In this document: positions 24,400 through 36,419 of the stretch, in pieces | How the letters are laid out: every line of letters begins with the position of its first letter | How positions within the stretch are numbered: position 1 is the stretch's first letter | DNA from: Cryptomeria japonica | Lineage: Eukaryota > Streptophyta > Pinopsida > Cupressales > Cupressaceae | Direction: 5' to 3' | Assembly: GCF_030272615.1 (NCBI RefSeq) | Contig: NW_026729139.1 | Coordinates: 1-64,000 of the forward strand | DNA length: 64,000 nucleotides | Notes under the pieces: model-generated | Seen by the model: the letters and a program-made list of their open reading frames with translations, nothing else | Told to the model about the DNA's origin: nothing | Databases searched by the model: none | Program-made: the position numbers and the translations under genes

Positions 24400-25060
24400 A
24401 ACATTCATTAGTTCCCCAAGTGTGGTGATTTTTTGGTGATTATTTTGAGAATTTTGTTTAGGTTGTCCTTGAGGGACTAAAATTATGTTGACATCATGAG
24501 ATGTTGTTGTACTTTTATTGATTTTTTTATGTGTTTATTACTTGTACATGTTTAGTATTAATGACATCATTACTAACAATATTCTTATTTTCAACCAAAA
24601 ATTATGGCTTGTCAATGAAGTATTTATCATTAGTTTCCTTGTATATATTGACTAAGCCTTTACCTATAAAATATTGATGAGTTGTTTTTTAGGTATTGAC
24701 CAAGGAATGTCGCTAATAAGACCTCTCCACCATTGAAAGTATGTTGCAAAAATCGTACCATTTATATTGTTTGGAATTATAGTGATCTAGGATATTGATC
24801 TCATGTTTAACTTTATAGGATAGATGAGAAAAAAAAACTCTATATAAATCCACAAAGATTGAGATGGAACCTCGAGAAAGATGGATGAACCTGTCAAGGG
24901 CTTTTCCTACTAGGGTATGGAGAAAAAATTGAGGCAAGTATTTATCATTGCATTCTACTTCCTAGCTTGCCATGAAGAATTAGTTAATATGATCTTAGGA
25001 GTCTCATATTCCTTTGTACTTATCACATTTGGATGTTTCAAAATATTGGCAGAAAGGCAT
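24400..25060 (-). mobile_element. Ty3/gypsy gag fragment, fossil
   Basis: The minus strand at 24937-24713 reads like a plant retrotransposon gag core: LVGKALDRFIHLSRGSISIF followed by DLYRVFFSHLSYK, matching the family pattern of G.A..WF..LP.GSI.S..DL...F...F. No zinc knuckle, pol or LTR was recognised nearby. Old and broken, edges uncertain. Confidence 0.6.
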
Positions 25061-25699
25061 AATATTCATGGATCAATCAAATAGATAATGATACATCTGT
25101 GCAAATGTATTGTGTTTCTTTTTTTTTCCTCCAATGTCATTTACTTTTTTCACAAAGTTCTTCGAACATCTTTATACCTTCATGACCTATTAAGAGGGCA
25201 TTATCACATCGTCATTTTTTATTTTATTTTAATGTTATTTTGAAGAAGGGAAAAATGTAGACACCTAATATCAACACTTTATTGATTTTTTTATTAAACC
25301 TAAATCACCTATCATTTTCCATAATAATCCACCATTTCAAGCACTTCCATTAATTAAATAATATATTATTATTTACATAGTATTCCCTCATCACTAATGT
25401 TGATCAAAATATTGCATTATTTAATTAATATGCATTACCACATATATTAATTAAATTTCTTCCACTAAAAAATCACCATTTCTTTCAAAAAATTAATATT
25501 TTCCTAAAAAATTGCTTTCATGTTAAACTAAATAAATGTCCTACATTTATTTAATTTTGATTTATGTGCACACCATTTATTGATTTCAATTTTAAAATCA
25601 AACATAGACAAGTGAAACCTTGAAAGTTGTCCACTCGTCTCCACTTATCCAACTATATGTACAATAGTTCATCTCTTCATTCTTGACAGACAAATATTA
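25061..25699. other. AT-rich tract, nothing recognised
   Basis: Low-complexity A/T sequence with atttaattaa-like runs. No coding signal on either strand. Confidence 0.45.
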
Positions 25700-26960
25700 A
25701 CCTCAGCCCTTGATCTTTTCAAGAAATCTCAACAATTCATCCATTAATCAAAAGTCCTATAAATCTAACGCAATCCTAAGCCATTTTTCAGTATCAATCA
25801 ACTTAATACAATTAAATCCTAACTATTTATGTACTTCAATAGTTGAATCATGCAAGAGAATATCATGGACATATGAAAGGGCAATTCAATAGTATTGCAT
25901 GCAATTTTATTTAATTTTAATATTCTTTTTATCTAATATTGATTCTTTGTTTTAGCTACAAATTGAAATAGTTGTTTTAACTTTTAAACTTAACTAGTTT
26001 TGATAGTTCATGACATATTACAAGAATACATATTCCAATAGATAGTACATTAAAGAAATTCCTCTCTTAGGGATACAAATAACACCAATGTTGTCTATTA
26101 CACAAGTTTCGAGATAGCAAAAGGTACCATCCCAACCACCCAATCAAATAGTACTAATCGAGTAAAAGCCTTGAAATTGTATAACTTATAGAAGTACTAT
26201 AAATAAAAACAATACAAAAATAAAATAAAAGTCTAAATAAACATACACTATATTTAGATGAGTTTGAGATGGAAGGAGACAAAACCTATTATTAAGAGGA
26301 GCACAAAAACTACACCTCCAATCCAAATGAAAACTAGAATAAGACATTTAGACATTTAGACATTATTAGTATTGATGAAAAAAAGACTACTCTTAATGAG
26401 ATGAAATGCAAACATAATCACATGAACTCGTCAACTCTAATTGACATTTATAATAACCCAACCAAAATATTAACCACCTCCCCAACCTAAACTATCAACC
26501 TTGATTATATCCTTCACAATAGATACATTAGAGCCAACCCCTTAACTCAAAGGCAAAGGAAGAGGACATATATTTCACTAGAATAACCATATCAATGACA
26601 TATATATTCACATTCTAAAATAAATGTAAATGAAAATTAAACGATGCCTTTTAATATTTCAACAGCACGGAAAAATAAATTAAATATTTTATTCTTAATC
26701 ATGACTAAGACATCATGTACTCCTTCCGCCTTCATCATTTTTCTTGACTTTGCTTCCCATCCAAATGATTTTACTTTTCTTTGCCCGCATTTGGAGTCGC
26801 TATTTTGGGCGACATTTCAGCAGAGAAATCAATGGCGATATTTTAGGTGAGTAAGTCAATTAATGGTGGAATTTTAGTTACTTTTTTACAACAAAAAATA
26901 CATTAAAAAATGTATATTATTCCCTCAACTTCAGCAGAGTAAAATATGTAAAATTGGCTG
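25700..26960. repeat. RLK spacer segment B (diverged duplicate)
   Basis: Collinear by eye with 6840-8180 and, in its last 170 bp, with the promoter-side sequence of RLK copy 2 near 59740-59860 (gcgacatttcag, gagaaa-tcaatggcgat, gtcaattaatggtggaattt). No RLK exon follows it. It is therefore a spacer relic whose neighbouring gene is gone. Confidence 0.72.
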
Positions 26961-27559
26961 GGAAGAAGAAAAAGTTGAATATTGGAATTTTGTGAGAAAA
27001 AAGCCTTGCACGGCCGCATTTAATTTTTAAATATTTTCTTTTAATTTTTAATTTTTAAATCATTTTTTCTCTTAAATATTTGAAGTATTTTCTTTTAATC
27101 TATAATTAATTTCTATTTAGTGAGAGTATTATTTATTTTTTAAATTGAATACATAAGAATTTTAAAAAATATATATCAATTATTGAAAAATTATAAAATA
27201 ATAATTTAACTTTCCAAATATCAAATGATCTATTTTCTCATATATAGTTAAAAATTACATTTAAAAGTGAGTAGTTATAAAATGCAAATAAAATAGTTAT
27301 TATGTATCCATGTCTAGATGTAGTAAGTAATTTAATATCGTTGAAATATGAAAGCATAAAATAATTTATTTTCTATTGAACGTTAAAAATTGCATTTGAA
27401 AGTAAAAAGTTATGAGTAAATAGTTAAAGGTTTTGAATAGAATAGTTATTAATAAAAATTTAAAATATGCCTATCCATGTCATATGTAGTAAATAATATG
27501 ATAATAATAAATTATTCTTCAATAAAAATAAATTTATTTAAATATATATATTTATTTTT
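26961..27559. other. AT-rich tract, nothing recognised
   Basis: Very AT-rich DNA between the spacer relic and the 3' end of LINE-B. It includes atatatat and aataat runs that may partly be the LINE's simple-sequence tail. Confidence 0.4.
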
Positions 27560-27846
27560 GATAAATAAAGCAGCCAAAAACGAGGGGGTTGACCCATAGA
27601 TACAATTAAGAGAACAGTGGCAGGACCATTGTTCGCATAAAATCAGCAAAGTAGCAGCCTTTTACCTCTATCAAAAACAAAAACCATACTATGAGAGTTT
27701 ATCAGTGATAAAAAAAATACCAGTCAGAGTATAATTCATATGCCACGCAGGGCTATAAACAGCAAAATATAAACATAAGCCTAAACTGGGCTTATCCAGC
27801 CCGCAACTACACAACATAGACAAAAAACTTCTCCACATGCAGACAG

Positions 27847-29639
27847 TTATTTATTTTTCCCTTGGCTCTTCTTAGGGAGTAGCTTTCTAGTCCATTCCTT
27901 CATGAGGAACTTGAACAGGCCTTTGTAGTCGTCGTCCTCCTTACCTTTCCCTTTGGCTGTGGTATCCTGCAACAGGCACAGCATAGTAGCCGAGCATCTC
28001 ATGACATTCAGCGCAAACTTGTACACATCGTGCATCTTGGACTCTATCGCCTCCAGTCTACTGGTAATCACTTGCACATTGTCAGAGAGGGCCTCTATCT
28101 TTTTCTCAAGCTCAGCCAGGTTGGGATCTTCATCCTTCACACTACTAGCCTCTTCAACCACGAGCATTTTTTCAATCCTGAAGGCCGGGGATGGGAAATT
28201 GGCTGGCTTCGGATTCATAGAGGAGACGGGGCTTTCAGAAATTTGGGTGGAGCGCACAGAATGGGGGGTCTGTTTGTGTTGGGTCAGGGGCATTTTGACA
28301 TTCGGAATGGAGTTGCCTATGTCATGCGAGGAGGAGGGGTCTCTCAGGGATTTCTCTGAGGGTTTAGAGGCCAATGTGCTAGAGCAGCGGGGGGTGTTGG
28401 CTTCTTCAGTAATGTCCAAATCAGAGTCAATCTCTTGGATTTTGACTCTTTTAGGGGTTCTGACCTCCTCCGAGGAGTGATTCTTGGTTTTCTTGCTGGA
28501 GGAACTAAATTTTGGGCACCGAGGGCTTGAATCATTAATGGCCAGAGGTTGGGTCGAGGGGCTAACATTCTGCACAGAAATGGAATGGGGCGAGCAGAGC
28601 GCAAGGTGAAAGTTATACAGGCAGAGCATAAGGCCCTGATGCAGGATGCGAAAATATTTCCCTTTCTTCTTAGCTTCAGCTATATCTTTAATGTTAGCAT
28701 CCATCAAATGCAGTAAAAAGAACGGAATGGAAATGAGGTCTTTGTTCCTCAAATGGTTCAAGAACGGGAGATGGTAGTAGTAGAAAATGCCATACCTGCC
28801 CTCCAGCGTAAAATACTTCATCATGATGTAGCAGACTTCATCCCACGGGTGAGGAAGCTCCTCCCTGTTGAATCCCCCAGCCCTCTTGATAGGGTTCTCG
28901 CCTTGGCGGAAAAATTGGTTGAGGCTGGTAGAATCTGCAATGCGGCTCTGCTTTTTCCATTTTCTGCCCTCCATTGAAAGGCCCATCGCTTGAGAAATTA
29001 CCTCTTCGTTGACTTTGAAAGAGATTCCCCCCATGGTCACCCTTCTGTCCTCCCAGGAAGTCACGAAATGTTTCAAGAGTCTCTCGTCGTTGCCCTTCAT
29101 ATTTTCCTTAAATTTGTCAATACCGCCTTCAGTGCACACAAACCAGGTAGCGAGTTTGGCTTTGAACTCATCCACTTTGTTGGGTTCTAGTCTGAGCCTA
29201 TCCCCCCCCCCATTTTTTAATCCTCCGGTTTCACAGTTTGAGAATGACAAAAAACCAGAACACAGAGCCAAAGCAAACTCAAGATGGAATGGTTGAGAAA
29301 AGAGTGTCGGACTTGAAATAAATGATCATAATAATCAGATTGATTATTATCCCTTAAGATCCCATAGATATCGATGGCCAAAGAAATACTCAGAATGTGT
29401 GAGCCTTCACTCGGGTCAATGTGAGTTGACAGATCCCCAACGCCACCTTTACCGTCGCCAGTTGGCTCTGTCCGAGTAATAATTAGAGGGTAATCATTCC
29501 CGATGTCAGTACTTTCATCATAAATCCATCCCATGTGGTAGTGGTGACTTAGCCTGCCCTTGATACGTGGTCGTCTAGGGTAGAAATTGGCGGGATCTCC
29601 GCGCCAATTTAAAAATTGCAAAAAGGTTTCCTTCATCAT
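27847..29639 (-). CDS. LINE-B ORF3: gag-like domain plus coiled coil, extra LINE ORF
   Basis: Two overlapping open frames. ORF3a (29639-29217, 140 aa) starts MMKETFLQFLNWRGD and ends in a hydrophobic stretch (SILSLLWLCVLVF). ORF3b (29271-27847, 474 aa) is fully open. ORF3b contains a globular region (about residues 30-230) with SWEDRRVTMGGISFKVNEEV, AMGLSMEGRKW and YYYHLPFLNHL, styled like plant transposon/gag-associated domains. A Ser/Pro-rich, charged linker follows (about 240-375), then a predicted coiled coil (NLAELEKKIEALSDNVQVIT onward) and a basic C-terminus. Its start codon overlaps the ORF2 stop (ATGA), which argues it belongs to the LINE. The frame switch lies just upstream of a stop next to A6 and G10 runs (29202-29219). 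The globular part is homologous to ORF3 of LINE-C. Function unknown; a nucleic-acid-binding or particle-forming role is only a guess. It could be one ancestral ORF split by a frameshift. Confidence 0.72.
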
Positions 29640-32600
29640 TGAGTGGATGGGACAGTCCTTTCTTGGATAAAGGCCTTTTCCTTTTCCAAGATTTCCTTAA
29701 TGGTGATTGGCAGTAGATTGGGGTCCCTCCAACATCGTAAGCCATTCTACAGCCTTCCTTCAGCCGCCATGGAATCGGAGGCTCTGTTTCCTTCTCTGAA
29801 GATGTGGCACATAGTGAAGTCCTCCATTTTGACCAAAAAGCACCTGATGTCCCTCAGAATAGGTTCCACTCTCCATCCCACTGAAGCATTTCCTTTGGTA
29901 GAATCAATAATGATTTGAGAATCTTCTTCAATTTCTAGGTGTTTTATTCCTATAGATTTAGCCATTTTCAGACCCCAAAGGAGGGTCATTCCTTTAGCTT
30001 GAGTGACCGTATTATCCCTTAGGTTGCCAGCATAGGCTACAACCATGTTCCCTAGATGATCCCTGATGACTCCACCACCTACCTAACAGTTGCATTGAGT
30101 AGAGCCATCAAAATTCAGTTTAAACCAGTGAAGCCTGGGGGTTGACCATCTAGTCATTCATCTCTTTTTCTCTGTGTTGTTGTTGAAGCGATCAAAGCTA
30201 GGAAGAGCTTCCAGCAAACATTGATCTTCTTGTTCACCTCATTGGGAGGATAGGGGGGAATTTCCATTTTGTAACTTCTAGATTTTTAGTAATCCTCTTA
30301 AAGAAAATGTGAGCCACAGAGTTCGGGGGGGTCTCAGTGTCTCTAAAAAATATGTTATTTCTTTCTTTCCACAAGGCACAGCAAATGTGCAGTGGAATTT
30401 GTTTCCAAAGTTGAATGATGAGGGGATGATGGGAGGGGGGGTCCAATCAAAAGTGAAATTTTTTATATTCTTCTAGAAGACCCAACAGAGACCGCATTTC
30501 TGAAGAGCAATAGACCAAATATGAGCTGGAAAGGGACAGAGAACAAAAAGGTGGTCAATAGATTACTCATCAGCTTTACACAAACTGCATCTATTAGGGA
30601 GATGGAATCCCCTCTTTTTTAGGTTATCAAGCGTGAGGATTTTACCATGCATGAGGGCCCACCAGAAGAAATTAATTTTAGGGATTAGCTGAGGATTCCA
30701 AACTTTCTTCCAGCATTTTACGTCCATAGGGTACTTAAGGAGCTGAGTGTAAGCAGATTTGACCAAGAAATAGCCTAATTGTGTCTCTTTTCAGATGAAG
30801 CTATCTTCATTCAAAGCCAGGGGGATTCTGGTTTTCGACAATATGAGTTGCAGATCCTGAGCCAGGGGGACCAAATTAGGTCTATTGCTATAGATGAGAA
30901 CAATGTCCTTCCAGCCCCTTCCTGGGACCAAATAATCCATAGCATAATCCCCCAAGATACCTTTAAGGTGATTCATGATTTGATGGAAGCGAGTGTTGAG
31001 GAAGGCCTGTCCTCCATCCAAAAATCCTCCCAGAATCTCACCTTTTTACCATCTCCCAGCTGCCACTTTAGACCTTCTCTAACCATCACTCCATTCTTCA
31101 GGATGTTGTTCCACAACTTGGAACCTTGGGGAAGGTCAGTTGTATTCAAATTATAAAAGAAATGCTCCCGATCCAAGTACTTAGCTTTGATGATGTTGCA
31201 CCAGTCTGCCTCACCTTTAGCCAGGGTCCATCCAATCTTGGCAATTAGTGCCTTATTGAGGGCATTAATCTTTCTTATGCTCAAACATCCCAGAGATTTG
31301 GGTAGACACACAGTATCCCAATTGACCAAAGCAAGGCATTTTTTTTCCTCTAAGCCAATCCATAAAAAGTTTCTTTGGATTTTTTCAAGTTTTTCTCCCA
31401 TGGTCCCTGATATTTTAAACATGGAGAGGAAGTATACTGAAATTCCCTGTAGGGAGGCTGTGAGAAGCTGGAGCTTCCACACACTACTAAGGAATTTCCC
31501 TTTCCATCCCGCAATTTTTTTCTGTATTCGTTCCAAGATAGAGTTCCAGAAGGTGGGGATGACTTCCTTGATCGTGAGGGGGAGACCCAGGTAGGTCCTT
31601 GGGAGAGTTGCCACTTTACATCTGAGGATGGAGAGAATTTTGAGTTGGAGGTCATTTGGAGTGTTGAAGAAGTAGATATTACTCTTCTCATAGTTGATGC
31701 ATTGTCCCGATGCCTTGGCGTAGTCCGTCGGTAGGATCTTCCATCCTTTAGCCTCCATGACAGAAGTCCTACCAAAAAGGAAAGTGTCATCCATGAACTG
31801 TTGAATATTAGAGGGGGGGAGCATGGAGGCTGCTTTGAATCCTTGGAGCCTACCATTGGTGACCAGATGGGTCATATTTATGTTTAAGACTTCAGCTATC
31901 ATGATAAACAGATAATGGGGTAAAGGATCGCCCTGTCAGATATCTTTCTCAGCTTTGAAGCATCCCCTAGGAGTCCCATTAATCAGTACTAAGAATTGAA
32001 CCATGGTCACACATTCTCAAATCATATTCATCATTTTTTGGTTAAATCCCAGTTTTAGAAGCACTTTGAAAAGAAACTTCCAATTAACCTTATCATAAGC
32101 TTTTGATATATCAAGTTTAAAGGCCATACCTAGAAATTTGCTCCTATCCATGGAGTGGATTATCTCATGAGTCGCAATGGTAGCATCCAAAATTTGGCAT
32201 CCCGGGATGAAGCCTTTCTGAGACGGACTGATAATTTTTTCTAGGAAGGGTTTAATCCTATTCACAAGGACCTTGGAGAGAATTATATAAATGATATTGC
32301 AGAGGCTTATGGGTCGATACTCCTTCAAGTAGCTGGGAGTAGTTGCCTTAGGGATGAGGACAATGAAGGTGTTGTTGATCTTTTTCAGCAGTCTCCCCAT
32401 TTTGAAGAAATCTTGAGCAGCTTTGGTGACATCGTAACTAACAATGTCCCAAAAGTCCTAGAAGAACGTTGGGGGGAAACCATCCAGGCCCGGTGTCCTA
32501 TAGGCTCCCATAGAAAAGACGGCCTCATCGGTCGAGATGGGAGCCAAAATTTATCGGTTGTCGTCCTCATTGATGGCCATTGGCAGCGTACTAACAAGAG

Positions 32601-33802
32601 AGTCCTAGAGCAGAGAATCCCTTCCACTATCTGCATACAGTCTGGTGAAAAATTCCACCGCATTTTGTCCAAGCAAAGAGTCCTCAGAGATCTCTTGGCC
32701 AGTTTCATCCTTAATACTTTTGATATAGTTCCTCCTCTTGTGGATAGAAGTCGATCTGTGGAAGAAAGCAGAATTTATGTCCCCTTCTTTCAACCACTGG
32801 ATCCTGGATCTTTGCTTCCAGTACACTTCTTCCCTGGAGAGGGTATCTTTCCAGCACTTGCGGCAATCTTCCTCCTCCTTCAAAATGGGGTCTGGGGGGT
32901 TACCGATAGCCATAATATTATGAAGTTGTTCCAGTCTGGCTCCCAGGTCCTTTCTTTTGAAGATATCTCCAAATGTGGTCCTATTCCAGCCTTTGATTTC
33001 CCTGCTAATTAACTTTAGTTTCTCCATAATTCAGAACATGGCAGTCCCTTGAATCGAGGTGGTCCACCAGCATCTTACCATTTCCCTGAAGTCTAGGTGG
33101 GAAGCCCACATGATCTCATAGCAAAAGGGGGGGACCCTGGTAGGGTCTGTCTTTCCAATGGAGAAGAAGGAAGTTGTGGTCAGACACAGTGCTTAAGGGT
33201 TTTCAGGTAAGATCTATTTCCAATGTCCCAATTGGTGGAAATCAGGCATCTATTTCCAATGTCCCAATTGGTAGATCAATATCCATAAGGCTTGTAGCAT
33301 TGATGAAACTGGCTAGGTCGCCCATGTTGTTAGAGAAATCTTCCAAACCACCACACTTTTCGGAGGGGTAGAGGGGGGATTCAAAATATCCCGCAAGCAT
33401 AAACTGGTCCTTCTGGTTAGTCATAATGATATTAGAAATTTCCTCTCACAAGAGCCGTCTCCCCGATCTTGAGTTGGGAGCATAGATATTGAACATCTAC
33501 CAGCATTGTTCCCCATAATGAAGGGAAACCACTAGGAAATTTTGGGAGCTAGTGAAAAGCTTGCCTTTCATTTTAATGGGATCCCAGAGGGTAGCAATAC
33601 CACCAAAAGCACCCAAGGCATCAACATACAGATAGTCCGCTCCAGGCCAAAGTTTACCAGCAACCGCAACAAAAGTTTAAAAGGGAATCTTGACTTCTTG
33701 AATGAGGCAAATGTCAATTTTCATCTCAAGAATGAGTTGTTTTATGGTGAACTACTTTTGGGGGTTGTTCAAACCCCTTATGTTCCAAGAGAGGAACTTC
33801 AT
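29636..33802 (-). pseudogene. LINE-B ORF2: endonuclease, reverse transcriptase, RNase H
   Basis: The start ATG at 33802-33800 overlaps the ORF1 stop and reads MKFLSWNIRGLNNP, the typical first endonuclease motif. The endonuclease continues to about 33050 with a degenerate LAGYFESPL where GDFN is expected, and a local 36-bp duplication. RT follows: IPKATTPSYLKEYRPISLC near 32340, GFIPGCQILDA, motif A FKLDISKAYDKVNW near 32090, motif C FMDDTFLFG near 31780. Next are the thumb, zf-RVT (KINFFWWALMHG, CSLCKADE near 30570) and RNase H (NFDGS near 30115, EEDSQ, NRASDSMA near 29770). The last frame passes one TAG and ends at TGA 29638-29636, overlapping the ORF3 start. Start and stop are in the same frame overall, but a few compensating frameshifts lie between. 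Confidence 0.88.
33212..33272 (-). repeat. 25-bp direct repeat at 36-bp spacing inside the endonuclease
   Basis: Two identical 25-bp copies (33212-33236 and 33248-33272, beginning atctatttccaatg). The duplication length is a multiple of three, so it inserts 12 codons without a frameshift. Confidence 0.92.
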
Positions 33803-35325
33803 TTCTTTCTTTTCTTAAGTCCATCTAGGGTCAGTTTTCTGCCCTTTGCAATGTCCCTTGCCATAACCTTGTGCCTCGGGACTCTTTCTAAGGGTCTGCA
33901 TACTTTTTTTTTGTTACCCCCCACATCTGCTTTCTTGGCCTTAACTTTCTTCTTCCGGGTTATCCATTCTTCACTATCCATCCAGGGGGAGTCCAGGGTG
34001 CACACTTTCAATGAAGTTACTAGGGAGTTTCCAGGGTGTGCATCTCTATCCCTTGTTATAGGGGGGAGAGGGGTTGAAGAGGTGGGTAAGCTATTTTCAG
34101 TCAAAAGAGGCTTGGCCAAAGTCGAGTTGAGGGCTAACTTCTACGGGATCTCCCCCTCTTCTAGGGGAAGGCTTGATTTTTTCACTGGGTCTGCTGGGGA
34201 TTTTAAGATCTCAAGGATCTTGTTTGTGTGCGGGTAATCTTCAGAAATTTCATTTGCAGTAGTCAACTCAAGGGGAGTCGAGGATGATGGGTCACTAGGG
34301 TTGATGGGTTTGGCCCAGACGGCTTTATTTTTGAGCTTGGGTTCCGCAACCACGGGGGATTTACAATCAGTAAATGAATGCCCCTAGTTATTGCATTTCT
34401 GGCAATACAAGTTGGCTTTTTCGTACACAATACCCTGGGACCATTTTCCCCATTTTGATTTTAGGGAGATAAAGTTTGGGAGAGCCTTGTTAATAGTGAC
34501 ATTGACACAAAAACAAGCATACACCAACCTAGATTTGTTGAGAGTGATCAAGTCTACTGCAACAAAGTTGCCAAACGAGTTTCCTATCCTGCGGAAGATT
34601 TGTTCATCCAATAATTCCAAAGGGAGTCCAGGAAGCCTAACCCAAACTGGAGCCATGCGGTTTAGCTCTGCGGAGGGGTCAAAACTAGGCTTCCATTTAG
34701 CCATGGTTGGGAAATGCTTTCCATAATCCCAAGACCCCGATAGAACATATATTAGATCCTTGTCAGTGTTGAACTTGAAAAGAAAGAGTCCCCCTGGCAT
34801 AGCTAAAACCTCCAAGCTTCCTTTAAGCTTCCAACGAGATTTTGCCCATCGCCTGACCATGTCAATAGATGGTCAGAAGGAGAAGAAATGACCAACTATT
34901 GTTAGGTGAAGGGAAGAGGTGATTTTGTCCATCAGGTTGTCCAGGAGTTTGATCTTCGTTCCATCTTCCATTTGGGAGAAGGTGGCCAAAGCATCTTTAG
35001 GGGTTGACTTTGTTGACCCAAGAAGGGCATTCTTTCAACTAGACTTGGGATTCTCCTTCACAAGATCCACATCCGCTTGTTCGGTAGAAGTTTCCAGTCC
35101 GGGATGGGGTATATTCCTTTCATCCCCTTTCAGACCAGTATCAGTCAAACCTAGTGAAGTGGAAGGGGTGTGAAGGCTGACATTTTCTTCCGTATGGTCT
35201 TCAGACTCTGGGGACCCCGCAGCCGGCTCAATAGCATGCGCACCGACTGTAGAATTGGGTGTTGGGTCCAGCGGAGGAGGGGGGAACTCCCCAGAGGGGG
35301 CGGTCATCCGGGGACACAGGTTCAA
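33799..35325 (-). pseudogene. LINE-B ORF1: DUF4283 plus CCHC zinc knuckle
   Basis: Frame of 509 codons from MNLCPRMTAPSGEF at 35325 to TGA at 33801-33799. It is interrupted by four nonsense codons but, as far as I can follow, no frameshift: the open blocks 35325-35035, 34860-34384, 34353-34141 and 34119-33799 share one frame. Proline/serine-rich N-terminus. DUF4283 lies around 34860-34450 (WKPSFDP, VWVRLPGLPLELL, NFVAVDLITL). The knuckle near 34395-34350 is YCQKCNN then a stop then GHSFTDC, CX2CX4HX4C spacing. The basic C-terminus ends GLKKRKK. Family role: LINE RNA-binding protein. It overlaps the ORF2 start by 4 nt. Confidence 0.85.
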
Positions 35326-35400
35326 ACGCGAAGAAGGCGGGAGAGTTGCAGATGGAAGGCGGGAAAAAATTACAAATCTTTGTTAGGATAAGCCAAAGAT

Positions 35401-36419
35401 AAAATATCATAATCTATAGAAATCTAAATATTTATATTTGTTATTTTATATTGTCAATTAGATATAATAATGATATATTGAGTAATTTTTGAATATATAT
35501 TAAAATTGAATGTTTTCTATATTTAAATTTTATAAGCATATATATATGTTCTATTGAAAAATATAATTTGAAATTTTCATATCTTTATTTTCAATTATTT
35601 ATACATTTTCTTTTTAGGATGTATTGCTAAATGATAAATTTTGAAAATGAAGATCAACAAAAGAATATTGAAGAGAATATTCTTGAAATTATATGGTACA
35701 ATGTGAACAAATGGCTAATGCACAAAGAGAAGAAGTGAATAGTCCTCAAAATGAAGTGAAAAAAAGATAATAACAAAGACAATATGCTCAAAGTTATCAA
35801 GGAATGATTAACAAACAATTAGTAATAATAAAAATATTGAGATTAATTTCAAAACCTTAGAAATGATATTTTGAGGTTGACTAGATAAAATTTCTACACC
35901 AAGTTGTGCTACATTTGTCAATAAATGTATCTTTCAATAAATGTTGTACAGGTATGTAAAGGCCCTATTTGTAATTGATGTCAACAAGAGAATAATGAAC
36001 ATTGATTTTTAGTATTAAACATGGATCTTGATCAACAACCATTAAAACTTGCAAACTTAAATAAATAGAGGAAATTTTGATAGTATGTAACAACCTAATT
36101 CTTCAAGTTATATATGCAATTGGAAGTCAATACAAATAAAAAGGACACACCATAAGTTTTCCACAAGAAATAAGAAAAAAGGCTAAAATTTTACCACATC
36201 AAATAAAATATTTACCAATTATTATTGTTTGAAAGAAGGATCAACTTGGAACAAATTATAATTATATAGTCAATAGATAGAGTATACAAAGAACTTAAAT
36301 ATAAAATAAAAAATGATAAGTTCTAAAGAGATGGTCAATTTGATGAAAATACACTAAGTGAACTTAAACATGCAATTTAGATGAAAATATTTTTGACCAA
36401 TTAAACTCTATTCATATGG
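35401..36419. other. AT-rich tract, nothing recognised
   Basis: AT-rich, no open frame with recognisable motifs. The part close to 36420 may belong to the Helitron relic. Confidence 0.45.

Larger units (their letters stand above)
27560..35400 (-). mobile_element. LINE-B: near full-length L1-type LINE with three ORFs
   Basis: About 7.8 kb, read right to left. ORF1 (35325-33799) has DUF4283 and a CCHC knuckle. ORF2 (33802-29636) has endonuclease, reverse transcriptase, zf-RVT and RNase H. An extra ORF3 (29639-27847) is followed by about 260 bp of 3' UTR ending in an A/T tail near 27560. The ORF1 stop/ORF2 start and ORF2 stop/ORF3 start are both ATGA overlaps. G+C is clearly higher than the surroundings. 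All ORFs carry a modest number of stops or frameshifts, yet order and domains are easy to read, so it is far younger than LINE-A. I could not identify target-site duplications. Confidence 0.88.

Noticed and set aside
27953-28480. Plus-strand open frames opposite LINE-B ORF3
   Set aside because: Antisense shadows of the longer minus-strand ORF3, without own motifs.
31187-33012. Plus-strand open frames across 31.2-33.0 kb
   Set aside because: Antisense of the LINE-B RT and endonuclease, which are clearly readable on the minus strand.
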